Of a DNA stretch of 64,000 nucleotides, positions 35,433 through 44,974 are shown piece by piece. The notes beneath the pieces were generated by a model that was given only the letters and a program-made list of their open reading frames with translations, did not search any database and was not told the origin of the DNA. The position numbers and the translations under genes were made by a program. Source of the DNA: Planctomycetota bacterium (lineage in GTDB: Bacteria > Planctomycetota > B15-G4); contig JACKHP010000022.1 of the NCBI GenBank assembly GCA_020638905.1, positions 1 to 64,000 on the forward strand, given 5' to 3'. Position 1 is the stretch's first letter. Every line of letters starts with the position of its first letter.

Positions 35433-36476
35433 TCAGCGCGCCCGGTGGGCCTCGGGGGCGGCCGTCCGAGCACCGTCGAGACGCTGCACACGCACCACGG
35501 CGAAGACCGGCTCCGCTCCGGCGGCCCCGAGCACGGTGTCCTCGTCGGCGGCCAGGGTCGTGCGCGTCCGCATGCCCTGTCCGGAGCCCTCGAACTTGAA
35601 GTCGACGGTCATGCGTCCGGTGGTCTCGTCGTACGCCGACGGGCGCAGTTCGAAGGTGTAGTCCTCGTCGAGTCGCAGCTGGATCTCGTCGCTGCGCGCC
35701 GAGCAGCGCGCCACGCCGAAGGCGGCCTGCTCGAAGTGCGCGTACGGCACGAGTGTCGCGAGGTCGGCCACCAGCTCGGCCGGCACGCGCGGGTCGGCCG
35801 GCGCGCCCTCGTCCCGTCCCACGAGCACGCGGAACGTGAGCAGGAGCTGCGGCTCGGGACGGTCGAGCGCGTCGAGCGTCTCCACGAGGTCGTCGACGCG
35901 CTGCGGCGTGTCGCAGATCACGATCGAGGACAGCTCCTGCACGAGCGCCAGGTTCGTCGTGCGGAACGAACCGTCCGTGTCGCTGTGCACGCTCTCGGCG
36001 ACCCTGCTCGACACGGCCGCCCAGGCGCTGCGCAGCGAGATCGACTTCGGCGACCACGCGACCGTCTTCAGCTTCGCGGGGACGTCACCCTCCGCCGGCT
36101 GCGACTGGCGGTCGAGCGCGTGCAACGCCTCGCCGATCGTCTGCGCGGCCTGCTCGGTGTCGTAGATCAGGAGCGAGTCGCCGAGCACCTGGAGGTTGTC
36201 GACCGGCTTGCTCGCGTAGCCGCCGCGCTCGATCACGAAGTACGAGCGCCCGTAGAGGCGTCGTCCCACGTCGTAGACCTCGTCGAGACGCACGAAGCGC
36301 GGCGTGAAGAAGTACGTCACGAGCTGCGACGAGCTGAGCAGCGGCGGCTGGTTCGGCGCCGACGAGGACGCGGACTGCGTGACGCCGTTCGGATCGGCCT
36401 GCGCCGACGACGGCGCGGCGAGCAGCAGCGTGCACAGCAGGGCGGGGAGCAGGCGGACGATCTTGACGGAATGCAT
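35433..36476 (-). CDS. Secreted secretin-N-like protein
   Basis: 347 residues from ATG 36476, with GGAG seven bases upstream. The signal peptide is HSVKIVRLLPALLCTLLLAAPSSA. Two tandem modules each end in the pattern of secretin N-domains: LQVLGDSLLIYDTEQAAQTIGEAL and LSSIVICDTPQRVDDLVETL, followed by LDRPEPQLLLTFRVLVG. The beta-barrel secretin domain is missing, so this is a short periplasmic relative, not a pore. It follows an ECF sigma and its probable anti-sigma in the same direction with a 59-base gap, and may be part of that regulon. Confidence 0.7.
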   Translation of the reverse strand: MHSVKIVRLLPALLCTLLLAAPSSAQADPNGVTQSASSSAPNQPPLLSSSQLVTYFFTPRFVRLDEVYDVGRRLYGRSYFVIERGGYASKPVDNLQVLGDSLLIYDTEQAAQTIGEALHALDRQSQPAEGDVPAKLKTVAWSPKSISLRSAWAAVSSRVAESVHSDTDGSFRTTNLALVQELSSIVICDTPQRVDDLVETLDALDRPEPQLLLTFRVLVGRDEGAPADPRVPAELVADLATLVPYAHFEQAAFGVARCSARSDEIQLRLDEDYTFELRPSAYDETTGRMTVDFKFEGSGQGMRTRTTLAADEDTVLGAAGAEPVFAVVRVQRLDGARTAAPEAHRAR

Positions 36477-36535
36477 GGTCGGACTCCGGGCGGGATAGGC
36501 GTGGATTCGGGACGGGACGGCGCGCGCGGCGCGTC

Positions 36536-37279
36536 CTACGGCGGGGGACTCGTGAGCAGCACGAGGCGCACGCGTCCGGCGCGCGACTCGATGCGGTCGG
36601 CGGACGCGAGCGTGGGCGGCGCGCCGCGCCAGGGCAGGCCCTCGGCGCGGGCCTCGGCGGCCGCGACGGGCGACGCGTGCGCGTCGGCCGCGACGCGCTC
36701 GCCGGACGGCGCGAGGTCGGTCGGCCGCGGTCCGCCGTCCACGGCCACGGGTCCGGACGTCCCCGGGGCCGCCGCCTGGCGGTCGCGCGTGTTCAGCAGG
36801 AGGCCGAGCGCGAGCAGCACGAGCGCGGCCGCCGCGACGCGGCGCCAGCCGAGGCCCGCGCGCGGCTCGTCGGGCAGCAGCCGGGGACGGGACGAGAGCG
36901 GCGACGCGCGGAGCATCGAGGGCCGAGGCGGCCGCACGCGCGTCCAGGCCTCGGCCATCCAGTCGAGGGTGGCGCGCGTCGCGGCGTCGACCGGCGCGTC
37001 TTCGTCGCGGGCGGGCGTCGCGTCGGCGGCGCGGTCGAAGTCCGGAACGGGCAGGCGCGCGATCGCCGCGGCGAGCCATCGCCGTGCGGCGCGCTCGCCG
37101 GCGTCGGACGGCGACTCGTCGTCGACCCGGGCGTCGTGGCGCGGCGCCCGCAGGTGCGTCCACGCCGCCGACAGGGCGACGAGCGGATCCTGCGGATCGC
37201 GATCCGCTCCGGCTTCGCGGGCCCGCTCGGCATCGATGTCGCGGTCGTCGGCAGGCACGTCGTCGTCGCGCGAGGTCAC
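36536..37279 (-). CDS. Probable membrane anti-sigma factor
   Basis: 247 residues from ATG 37279, overlapping the sigma gene's end by four bases. The N-terminal 150 residues are acidic and Ala/Arg-rich with duplicated WTHLRAP / WTRVRPP motifs. A single membrane helix (VAAAALVLLALGLLL, about 149-163) is followed by an extracytoplasmic tail of about 80 residues. No zinc-binding ASD motif (H-x3-C-x2-C) is seen. Anti-sigma function is inferred from position, coupling and topology. Confidence 0.65.
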   Translation of the reverse strand: MTSRDDDVPADDRDIDAERAREAGADRDPQDPLVALSAAWTHLRAPRHDARVDDESPSDAGERAARRWLAAAIARLPVPDFDRAADATPARDEDAPVDAATRATLDWMAEAWTRVRPPRPSMLRASPLSSRPRLLPDEPRAGLGWRRVAAAALVLLALGLLLNTRDRQAAAPGTSGPVAVDGGPRPTDLAPSGERVAADAHASPVAAAEARAEGLPWRGAPPTLASADRIESRAGRVRLVLLTSPPP

Positions 37280-37863
37280 GTGGCACCTCCCGGCGAGCCC
37301 GCGAGGTCGGGCAGGCGCGGCGCGAGCAGGTTGCGCAGGCGACGACGTGCCAGGGTCACGAGCGAGCGCACGCTGCTCTCGCCGATGCCGAGCACGCGCG
37401 CGGCCTCGTCGGTGGGGACGCCTTCGAGGTCGCGCAGCACGAAGGCCTCGCGTTCGCGCGGCGGCAGGTGCGAGAGGGCGGCGCGCACGAGCGCCGCGAG
37501 TTCGGCCGTCTCGGCCAGCTCGTCGGGACGCGGCAGCCTCGGCGGCAGCTCGAGGCGCTGGGCGCGGTCCTCGGCGTCGGCGCGCGAGGTGCGGCGGCGC
37601 GCGCGATCACGGCACAGGTTGAGCACCACGGTGTTGCGCCAGGCGCCCCAGCCGCGTCCCGGTTGGTAGGCGGGCAGGCGGTCGAGGAGGCGCAGCAGCG
37701 CGTCCTGGGCGGCGTCCTCGGCCTCGTGCGCGTCGGCCAGGAAGCCCAGGCACAGGCGCCACACGATGGGGTGCTCGGCGCGGCAGAAGGCGTCGATCGC
37801 GTCCGGGTCGCCGCGCTGCAGGGCGGGCAGGTCGGGATCGGTCGTGTCGGCGCGCGGGCTCAT
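37276..37863 (-). CDS. ECF-family RNA polymerase sigma factor
   Basis: 195 residues from ATG 37863. Region 2 is seen in DAFCRAEHPIVWRLCLGFL, then EAEDAAQDALLRLLDRLPAY and WRNTVVLNLCRDRARR. Region 4 is LPPREREAFVLRDLEGVPTDEAARVLGIGESSVRSLVTLARRRLR with its helix-turn-helix (split here only by reading, the text is continuous). It overlaps the probable anti-sigma gene by four bases and should be released by it. I cannot name its ECF group. Its likely targets include its own operon. Confidence 0.88.
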   Translation of the reverse strand: MSPRADTTDPDLPALQRGDPDAIDAFCRAEHPIVWRLCLGFLADAHEAEDAAQDALLRLLDRLPAYQPGRGWGAWRNTVVLNLCRDRARRRTSRADAEDRAQRLELPPRLPRPDELAETAELAALVRAALSHLPPREREAFVLRDLEGVPTDEAARVLGIGESSVRSLVTLARRRLRNLLAPRLPDLAGSPGGAT

Positions 37864-37946
37864 GTCGGCGAGGGTACGCGCGCCGGGCGCCCCGCGCTGA
37901 AAGCGAAGCCGTGGCGCGTCCGGAGCCGACCGGGCGCCGTCCGGCG

Positions 37947-39392
37947 TCAGCGCATCGGGTCGGCCTGGCGCTTCGCCTGCGGCGCCGGATGGTGCACGTC
38001 GGCGTGCTTCGGTGCGACCGGGTTCGGCGTGGACGCCGGCGACGGCGCTCCATGGCCGTTCGTCCCGAGCGGGACCTGCGTGCCCGCGTCGGACGTGGTG
38101 CGGGGGGCGAGCGACGCGTCGTTCGGTTCGGGGTCGGCGGAGTCGTCCTCGGACTCGTCCGTGCGGGCCTCGGCCTGGGGTCCCGGCAGCGCGTTCTCGG
38201 CCGGCAGCGGACCGGCCTGGCCGGGCACGTGGGTCTGCACGTTGTTCTCGTACAGCCAGGCGCTGAACTGCTCGGCCGGCAGCGGCGGCGAGAGGAAGTA
38301 GCCCTGGGCCACGTCGCAGCCCAGGCTGGCCACCAGGTTCCAGGCCTCGCGGGTGGAGACGCCTTCGGCCACGACCGTCATGCGCTGGCTGCGTCCGAGC
38401 TCGCTCACGAAGCGCACGAGGCGCTTGGCGTCGGCGTCGTCCTCGTCGACCGCGTCCATCACGAACGACTTGTCGATCTTGAGCTTGTCGAACGGGATCT
38501 TGTGCAGCCGGCCGAGCGAGCTGTAGCCCGTGCCGAAGTCGTCGATGGCGAGCTGGAAGCCGCGCTTGCTGAGACGCACCAGGGTCGCCAGCACCTCGGT
38601 CTCGTCGGCGATGGTCTGGCTCTCGGTGATCTCGAGCACGAGCCGCCGCGGCGACACGCCGGCCTCGTGCACGGCGGCCAGCATCTCGTCGACGAAGGTG
38701 CGCTCGCGCAGCTCCTCGGCGGCGACGTTGACCGCGATCTCGAAGCTCCAGCCCTCGTCCTCCCAGACGCGGTACTGGTGCAGGGCGTTGCGCACGACCC
38801 ACATCGTGAGCCGTCCGATCATGCCCGTGCTCTCGACCTCGGGGATGAAGCGTCCCGGGTCGAGGCGTCCGTAGTCGGGGTGGTCCCAGCGCACGAGCGC
38901 CTCGGCGGTGCAGACGTGACCGCTGCGCATGTTGACCAGCGGCTGGTAGTGCAGCACGAACTCGTCGTGCGCGATGGCGTGCTCGATCGCCTCGCGGGTG
39001 ATGACGAGGTTGAGGATCGGCAGCACGTTCTGCGTGGCCCGCAGCACCGACCGCTCGTCGAGCGGCTTGCGCACGATGCGCGTCATGCGCAGTCCGTTCT
39101 TGTCGCCGACGCGCGACGCGGCACGCAGGTTGCGCGGGTCACGCGAGCCCACGAGCTGCACCGGGGCGAGGCAGCGGTGCTCGGCCAGGGCCTCGATCAC
39201 GTCGAGCGAGTCGACCTCGTCGTGGTCGTGGTCGAGCACGACGAGCGCGAGTCGCACGGACGACGTCGCCTGCACGACCTCGTCGCAGCTGCTCGCGACG
39301 ACGCACTCGAAACCGCGCTTGGACGCGAGCCGGGAGTAGACGCGGACCACATCCTGGTCGTCGCTCACAACGAGCAGTCGTGTCCCCGTCAT
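37947..39392 (-). CDS. Receiver-EAL cyclic-di-GMP phosphodiesterase
   Basis: 481 residues from ATG 39392. The N-terminal ~120 residues are receiver-like: LLVVSDDQD and a candidate phospho-Asp at 54 in VVLDHDHDE, with K109 in RIVRKPLD. The EAL domain starts near 131 and keeps the key motifs: E164-A-L in TAEALVRWDHP, VNVAAEEL, ITESQT, DDFGTGYSSL, KIDKSFV and VVAEGV. It should hydrolyse cyclic di-GMP. A tail of about 95 residues from HVPGQAGPLP is Pro/Asp/Ser-rich and ends His-rich. No GGDEF protein or kinase is adjacent. Confidence 0.88.
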   Translation of the reverse strand: MTGTRLLVVSDDQDVVRVYSRLASKRGFECVVASSCDEVVQATSSVRLALVVLDHDHDEVDSLDVIEALAEHRCLAPVQLVGSRDPRNLRAASRVGDKNGLRMTRIVRKPLDERSVLRATQNVLPILNLVITREAIEHAIAHDEFVLHYQPLVNMRSGHVCTAEALVRWDHPDYGRLDPGRFIPEVESTGMIGRLTMWVVRNALHQYRVWEDEGWSFEIAVNVAAEELRERTFVDEMLAAVHEAGVSPRRLVLEITESQTIADETEVLATLVRLSKRGFQLAIDDFGTGYSSLGRLHKIPFDKLKIDKSFVMDAVDEDDADAKRLVRFVSELGRSQRMTVVAEGVSTREAWNLVASLGCDVAQGYFLSPPLPAEQFSAWLYENNVQTHVPGQAGPLPAENALPGPQAEARTDESEDDSADPEPNDASLAPRTTSDAGTQVPLGTNGHGAPSPASTPNPVAPKHADVHHPAPQAKRQADPMR

Positions 39393-39619
39393 CGGTCGTG
39401 CTCCGCGAAGATCGAGGCGAGCGCATGCTCGCCGGATCCCTCCATCGGTCGCGGAGCGGGCGGTTCCTTCAGGGAAAGTACGTATATGCGCGAACGAATA
39501 TTTCCTCGCGGGCTCGGCGGGGCCCTGCGAGGGCGCGACCGGGCCTCCGGGCGAAGTCGCCGCCCTGCCGGAATCCCCATGGGATCGGCCGATCGGAGGC
39601 CGATCCCGAGCCCCGGAGG

Positions 39620-40762
39620 TCAGGCGCGCACGGCCTCGACGAGCCGACCGACCTCGGCCCGGCCGTCCTCGGGACGGGCGTAGCTGCGCCCGAAGCGGTT
39701 GCCCACGAAGTCGAGGTAGGACACCTCTTCCTGCTTCACGAAGCCCTTCTGCGGCAGCTTGCCCTGGGCGTGCAGGTCGAGCACGGCGCACAGTCCCGCG
39801 GCGGTCGTGATCTGGATCGCTCCCCAGTGCGCCCCCGCGACGTCGCCGTGCAGGACCTTGTTCACGTACGACTCCTGCGTGAAGCGGCCCTCGCGCGTGC
39901 CGGTCACCGTGACCACGATCAGCACCACGTCCTGGGCGGTGTACGGCAGCGCGTGCTCGAAGAGCCGGCACATCAGGCCCGGGTCGTCCTTGAGGCGCAG
40001 GTCGTCCATCAGGATCTTGAGCAGGTCGCGGTGCCCCGGGTAGCGGATGCTCTTGTAGTCGAGGTTGCGCACGCGGCCCGCGTACGTCTCGGCCATCGAG
40101 CCCAGACCGCCGGACGTGTTGAACGCCTCGTACGGCAGGCCGTCGATGGTGATGTCCTCGAGGTCCTCGAGCGGCGGCAGCGCGACGAGTTCGCCGCCGA
40201 CGACCGCCTCGCACGGGTGGCGGTACTCGTTCACGAGGCCCTCGGTGCTCCACGTCAGGTTGTAGTTCAGGCGGTTGTGCGGGAAGAGCGGCAACGCGCC
40301 GACGCGCATCTTGACCGTGTCGAGCGCGTCGAAGGTCTGCGCGAGGTGGTGCGCGACGATCGTGATGAAGCCCGGCGCGAGTCCGCACTGTGGGATGAAG
40401 GCCTTGTCGGAGTCGCGCGCCAGCTCGGCCACGGCCTTGGTGACGGCCACGTCCTCGGTCAGGTCCATGTAGTGCAGGCCGACCTTCTTCGCGGCGCGCG
40501 CGATGCCCACGTTGCAGTGGAACGGCGCGCAGGAGAGCACGTAGTCGTGGCCGGCGATGACCTTCTCGACGGCGGCCTGGTCGGTCAGGTCGCAGGCGGC
40601 AGAGCGCGTGTCGGGCAGGCCCGCGGCGGCGGCGCGCGCGGCGTCGGCGTCCTTGTCGACGGCGGTCACCCGGTAGTCGCCCGAGTGCGCCAGGAACGCG
40701 GTCACGAGGCGTCCGACCTTGCCTGCACCGAGGACGACGATCTGCTTGCTCTGCCGGGTCAT
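39620..40762 (-). CDS. Saccharopine dehydrogenase family oxidoreductase
   Basis: 380 residues from ATG 40762. The NAD(P)-binding motif IVVLGAGKVGRLV opens the protein, with VDKDADAARAAAAG next and LSCAPFHCNVGIARAAKKVG, YMDLTED and PQCGLAPGF in the dinucleotide domain. The C-terminal part is the saccharopine dehydrogenase substrate domain (VRNLDYKSIRYPGH). Relatives include saccharopine reductase, lysine 6-dehydrogenase and carboxynorspermidine dehydrogenase; I cannot choose. The frame stands alone between promoter and stop, so context does not help. Confidence 0.82.
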   Translation of the reverse strand: MTRQSKQIVVLGAGKVGRLVTAFLAHSGDYRVTAVDKDADAARAAAAGLPDTRSAACDLTDQAAVEKVIAGHDYVLSCAPFHCNVGIARAAKKVGLHYMDLTEDVAVTKAVAELARDSDKAFIPQCGLAPGFITIVAHHLAQTFDALDTVKMRVGALPLFPHNRLNYNLTWSTEGLVNEYRHPCEAVVGGELVALPPLEDLEDITIDGLPYEAFNTSGGLGSMAETYAGRVRNLDYKSIRYPGHRDLLKILMDDLRLKDDPGLMCRLFEHALPYTAQDVVLIVVTVTGTREGRFTQESYVNKVLHGDVAGAHWGAIQITTAAGLCAVLDLHAQGKLPQKGFVKQEEVSYLDFVGNRFGRSYARPEDGRAEVGRLVEAVRA

Positions 40763-40831
40763 GGGGGTGGCCTCGCGGAACGGGCGCGCCGGGATCGGGG
40801 GGGCGGCGCCGGGGTGGGACGGGTGTCGTGC

Positions 40832-40851
40832 ACCGCCTTCTTGGAGGCGGT
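40832..40851 (-). repeat. 7-bp leader hairpin of the saccharopine dehydrogenase-like gene
   Basis: ACCGCCT and AGGCGGT pair perfectly around a six-base loop. It lies within the predicted leader, 70 bases before ATG 40762. No T-run, so no attenuator is claimed. Confidence 0.4.
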
Positions 40852-40864
40852 ACGGAAGCCTCGC

Positions 40865-40873
40865 AGTCTACCA
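40865..40873 (-). promoter_or_regulatory. Candidate extended -10 promoter (TGGTAGACT)
   Basis: Read on the minus strand, TGGTAGACT fits TGnTAnnnT. It would give a leader of about 95 bases for the gene starting at 40762. The -35 position is not conserved. Confidence 0.35.
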
Positions 40874-41066
40874 TGGCGGGACGCGGCCGACCGGCGGCGC
40901 GGGCTCCCCCGGGCCCCGACGCGGAGGGCCTCGGCAGGCTGTTTCCGCCGGGGCCCGGGGGCCGTGCGCGGGGCCTCCGGGCTTTCCGTGGGAGCACCCT
41001 TCAGCCTGACCCCCGCGAGGCCGAGAATGAGGCCTCCCGACGCCTTCCGTCCGTCCGAGACCCGCC

Positions 41067-41537
41067 GTGTACGACATCGCCGAGGAGCGCGACGACCGCT
41101 CGTCCCCGCCGCTCATCAAGCAGCTCTCGATCTTCCTGCCCAACCGGGTCGGCGCGCTGCTCGCCGTGACACGTTGCCTCGACGCGTACGCGATCCGCAT
41201 CTGCGCGCTGTCGATCCTCGACGCGGCCGACCACGCGGTGCTGCGCATCATCGTCGACCACCCGGGCCTGGCGCAGGAGGCGCTCTCGACCGAGGGCTAT
41301 GCGGTGTTCGAGTCCGACGTGCTGGGCGTCGTGCTGCCGGCGGCCGACAGCGGCGGCATCAAGGCCGTGCTCTCGGCGCTGCTGCTGGCCGAACTCAACG
41401 TGCACTACGTCTACTCGCTCATCGCGATGAGCACCGGCACGCCGATCGTCGCGATCAGCGTCGAGGACTCCGACTCGGCGGCCCAGGTGCTCGAGAGCAA
41501 GGGCCTCGAACTCATCGGACAGGCCGAGCTGCTCTGA
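41067..41537 (+). CDS. Tandem ACT-domain protein
   Basis: 156 residues from GTG 41067. Two ACT modules are visible: IKQLSIFLPNRVGALLAVTRCLDAY with the typical N-R-x-G-x-L turn, and a second that starts GIKAVLSALLLAELNVHYVYSL. Stand-alone tandem ACT proteins bind amino acids and act as regulators; the ligand is unknown. It is not linked to a biosynthetic gene here. Confidence 0.82.
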   Translation: MYDIAEERDDRSSPPLIKQLSIFLPNRVGALLAVTRCLDAYAIRICALSILDAADHAVLRIIVDHPGLAQEALSTEGYAVFESDVLGVVLPAADSGGIKAVLSALLLAELNVHYVYSLIAMSTGTPIVAISVEDSDSAAQVLESKGLELIGQAELL

Positions 41538-41661
41538 GGCGCGTGCGGCGCGCGCGTCGACGCGTCCGTCGCGCCGTCCTCGCACGACGCTGCGAATTGC
41601 CGCGAGGTCGCCGGGTCCCGGATGGACCCGACGACCTCGCCGATCGACGCGCGGCCGCCCT

Positions 41662-42054
41662 CTACTTGGCGGTCGGCGTTCCGTACACGTGGACGTAGCG
41701 CTGGGTCCAGATGCCGAGGATCGAGAACACCTCGAGGTCGGCGTACTGCACATGGTCGATGCCGTGGTTCTTGGCGATGTCGCCGATACCGCGACTGTCC
41801 CAGGCCACTTCGGCCAGGTTGACCGTGATGTGCTTCGAGTTCTGGTCGGCGTCGCCGGAGGGGACCGGGTTGGCCGAGAGGTTCGTGTCCAGCGGGACGG
41901 TGACGTGCGTGTAGATGAGTCCTGGAGTGTCACCACCCGAGAACGGCGCCGCACCGGGACGCTGGTTCGCGGGGTTCTGGCCGGGGCCGAGCGCGCACGC
42001 GGGCGCGAAGACCAGGGCCAGGACGGCCAGGACGAGTGGGCTCTTGATGGGCAT
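41662..42054 (-). CDS. TRL-like family lipoprotein (second of pair)
   Basis: 130 residues from ATG 42054. LVLAVLALVFAPAC is a lipoprotein signal. The mature part has the TRL-like pattern: GLIYTHVTVPLDTN, then VAWDSRGIGDIAKNHGIDHVQYADLEVFSILGIW (in two runs) and a closing RYVHVYG. Family function is unknown. Its ATG overlaps the upstream stop as TGATG, so the two TRL genes are coupled and probably arose by duplication. Confidence 0.8.
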   Translation of the reverse strand: MPIKSPLVLAVLALVFAPACALGPGQNPANQRPGAAPFSGGDTPGLIYTHVTVPLDTNLSANPVPSGDADQNSKHITVNLAEVAWDSRGIGDIAKNHGIDHVQYADLEVFSILGIWTQRYVHVYGTPTAK

Positions 42055-42347
42055 CAGTCGCCGTAGACGATCGTCGTCCAGTTCGTGTAGACGATGCCGA
42101 GGATGGCGAAGGTGCGGATGTCCATGTGGCGGACGGTCTTGATGCCGGCCGCGTCGGCCGCGGCCTTCGTGCCACGGTCGCCCCAGGCGACGAGACCCAG
42201 CACCTGGTACGCGTCGGCCTGGCCGACCTTCGCACCGAACGTGGTGTCCATGACGTCGGTGTCGAGCGGCTCGACGACGTCGAAGTAGATGCACCCCGGG
42301 ACGAGCAGCAGCAGCATCGCCACGCTCAGGATCCGAGCAAGCTTCAT
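42054..42347 (-). CDS. TRL-like family lipoprotein (first of pair)
   Basis: 97 residues from ATG 42347. MKLARILSVAMLLLLVPGC is a lipoprotein signal with Cys19. The TRL-like core follows: YQVLGLVAWGDRGTKAAADAAG, IKTVRHMDIRTFAILGIVY and a final TTIVYGD. It lacks the Gly/Asn-rich N-terminal insert of its partner. The two genes form a small coupled operon. Confidence 0.8.
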   Translation of the reverse strand: MKLARILSVAMLLLLVPGCIYFDVVEPLDTDVMDTTFGAKVGQADAYQVLGLVAWGDRGTKAAADAAGIKTVRHMDIRTFAILGIVYTNWTTIVYGD

Positions 42348-42534
42348 GGATTCGCTCCAGTGGGAATCGGGCATCGGTGCGGACCGGCGGTCGGCGATCG
42401 GTGCCCGAGGATCGACAACTTCTCCACCGACGAGCGTCGAAAGCCGGAGGGCGCGTGTCAATGCCCCGCTGGCCGCACTTCGCGGCCGACGCACCGGGCC
42501 GGCGCCGCCTGGCGCCAGCGCCCGTGTCGTACGT

Positions 42535-43632
42535 TCAGGAGCGCTTGCGTGCCCGCAGGATCCACGAGTCGAAGGCGCGCTCGACGAAGCTGCCGGTGGC
42601 GTGGTCGAGCGCGGTCGCGGCGCGGTTGGCGAGCAGCGCGAGGCCGCAGCCGAGTCCCGAGAAGCGCGCCTCGGAGACGATCATGAGTTCGGGGACCGGG
42701 AACGTGATCTGGTAGTACCAGCGTCCTTCGATGCGGTAGCCGCGCTCGAGCAGCCGGCCCTCGACCGTCGAGCGGCGCAGCCCGTTGAGCTCGCGCGCCG
42801 GCAGCAGCGGACGCTTGCGCCGCCGCCGGAAGCCCGACGAGGCCGGGTTCAGGTCGCCGATCACCAGCAGCCCGCCCGGCTCGACCAGCCTGTCGAGCGC
42901 CGCGAGGTACTCGTCGGCGTCGGGCGCGAAGCTGATCACGCCCGAGTTGAGCACGAGCTGGAACGGGTCGGCGAACGGCACGTCCTCGACGAAGCCCACG
43001 CGGGCATCGAGCGCCACGCCCGACGAATGCGCGTTCTGCTTCGCGATCTCGACCATCGCCGGCGACGGGTCGAAGGCCGAGGCACGGGCACCGGCGAGGG
43101 CGGCCTCGATGCCGACCCATCCCGCGCCGCAGCCGGCGTCGAGGGTGCGCAGGCCGCGTTTGTCGCCGGCCACGTCGGAGAGCAGCTTGCGCATCCAGCG
43201 GTAGTGGCCGTACGTCGGCGTCCCCGGGACGCCGTTCCAGCCGCCGGCGTTCGCGTCGAACTTCGCGCGCGTCGTGGCGCGTCCCAGCGCACCGTCGCGG
43301 TCGCGCACGTAGAGCACGGTGCGCGGCGGACCCTCGAGCGCCGCGTCGAGCGGACGCGCGTTGCCGAGCGTGTGCCGCACCGCGGCGCCGCGTCCGTCGA
43401 GGCGGTAGACCGCGGTCACGTGCGCCGCCGGCCACAGCGCGTCGCGCAGGCGAGCGAGCGCGCGGTCGTCGGGCGCCCCCGGCAGGACGAGCAGCATGTG
43501 TCCGCCGGCGAGCTGCGCGAGCACGGCGTCGACCGAGCTGCGTCCGTCGCCCTCGCCGTGGACGACCGGCACGTCGGGGACCTCGAGCTCGAGATCGGCG
43601 ACGATCGGGGCCAGATCGGCGGTGGCGGTCAA
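42535..43632 (-). CDS. SAM-dependent methyltransferase with N-terminal extension
   Basis: 365 residues. I choose TTG 43632 because AGGAGG lies seven bases upstream; further upstream the frame is Asp/Ala repeat from a GTCCGC tandem and not protein-like. The C-terminal 230 residues are a class I methyltransferase: LRTLDAGCGAGWVGIEAALAG, AFDPSPAMVEIAKQ, VEDVPFADPFQLVLNSGVI and GGLLVIGDLNP. The first ~125 residues are a separate alpha/beta-like segment with GHMLLVLPGAPDDRALARL. The substrate is unknown. The neighbours are secreted-protein genes of no clear link. Confidence 0.78.
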   Translation of the reverse strand: MTATADLAPIVADLELEVPDVPVVHGEGDGRSSVDAVLAQLAGGHMLLVLPGAPDDRALARLRDALWPAAHVTAVYRLDGRGAAVRHTLGNARPLDAALEGPPRTVLYVRDRDGALGRATTRAKFDANAGGWNGVPGTPTYGHYRWMRKLLSDVAGDKRGLRTLDAGCGAGWVGIEAALAGARASAFDPSPAMVEIAKQNAHSSGVALDARVGFVEDVPFADPFQLVLNSGVISFAPDADEYLAALDRLVEPGGLLVIGDLNPASSGFRRRRKRPLLPARELNGLRRSTVEGRLLERGYRIEGRWYYQITFPVPELMIVSEARFSGLGCGLALLANRAATALDHATGSFVERAFDSWILRARKRS

Positions 43633-43745
43633 CGGACGTCCTCCTGCGCGCGGCGTGCGGGTCGGGGAGTGTACCGCGCGCCGCGCGCGAGTGCCGCGCC
43701 GCCGTCGCGGGACGCGCGAGGCCGGCTGGCGCCGCCCCGCGCGTC

Positions 43746-44815
<1,070 letters not shown>

Positions 44816-44974
44816 GGGTGGCCTCCCTGGAGATGAGGTGTGCGGTGCCGGACGGGCGCGGTGCGTCGAGGTGGCGGGCGAGGTGGCGTCCGGAAGCCGC
44901 GCATGCGATGAGCGGATGGTGCGTGGGATGTGCACCCGGCGTCGCCGCGCGACGACGCCGGGTGCTGCGCGGCG

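Larger units (their letters stand above)
40763..41066. other. Intergenic region between divergent genes
   Basis: About 300 very GC-rich bases. On the minus side it holds the promoter candidate at 40865-40873 and a leader hairpin at 40832-40851. I see nothing that looks coding. Confidence 0.45.

Noticed and set aside
33498..37622. Plus-strand open frame of 1374 codons
   Set aside because: Antisense shadow of the metal operon and of the sigma/anti-sigma genes, with Arg/His/Glu-rich sequence and no domain. High GC keeps such frames open.
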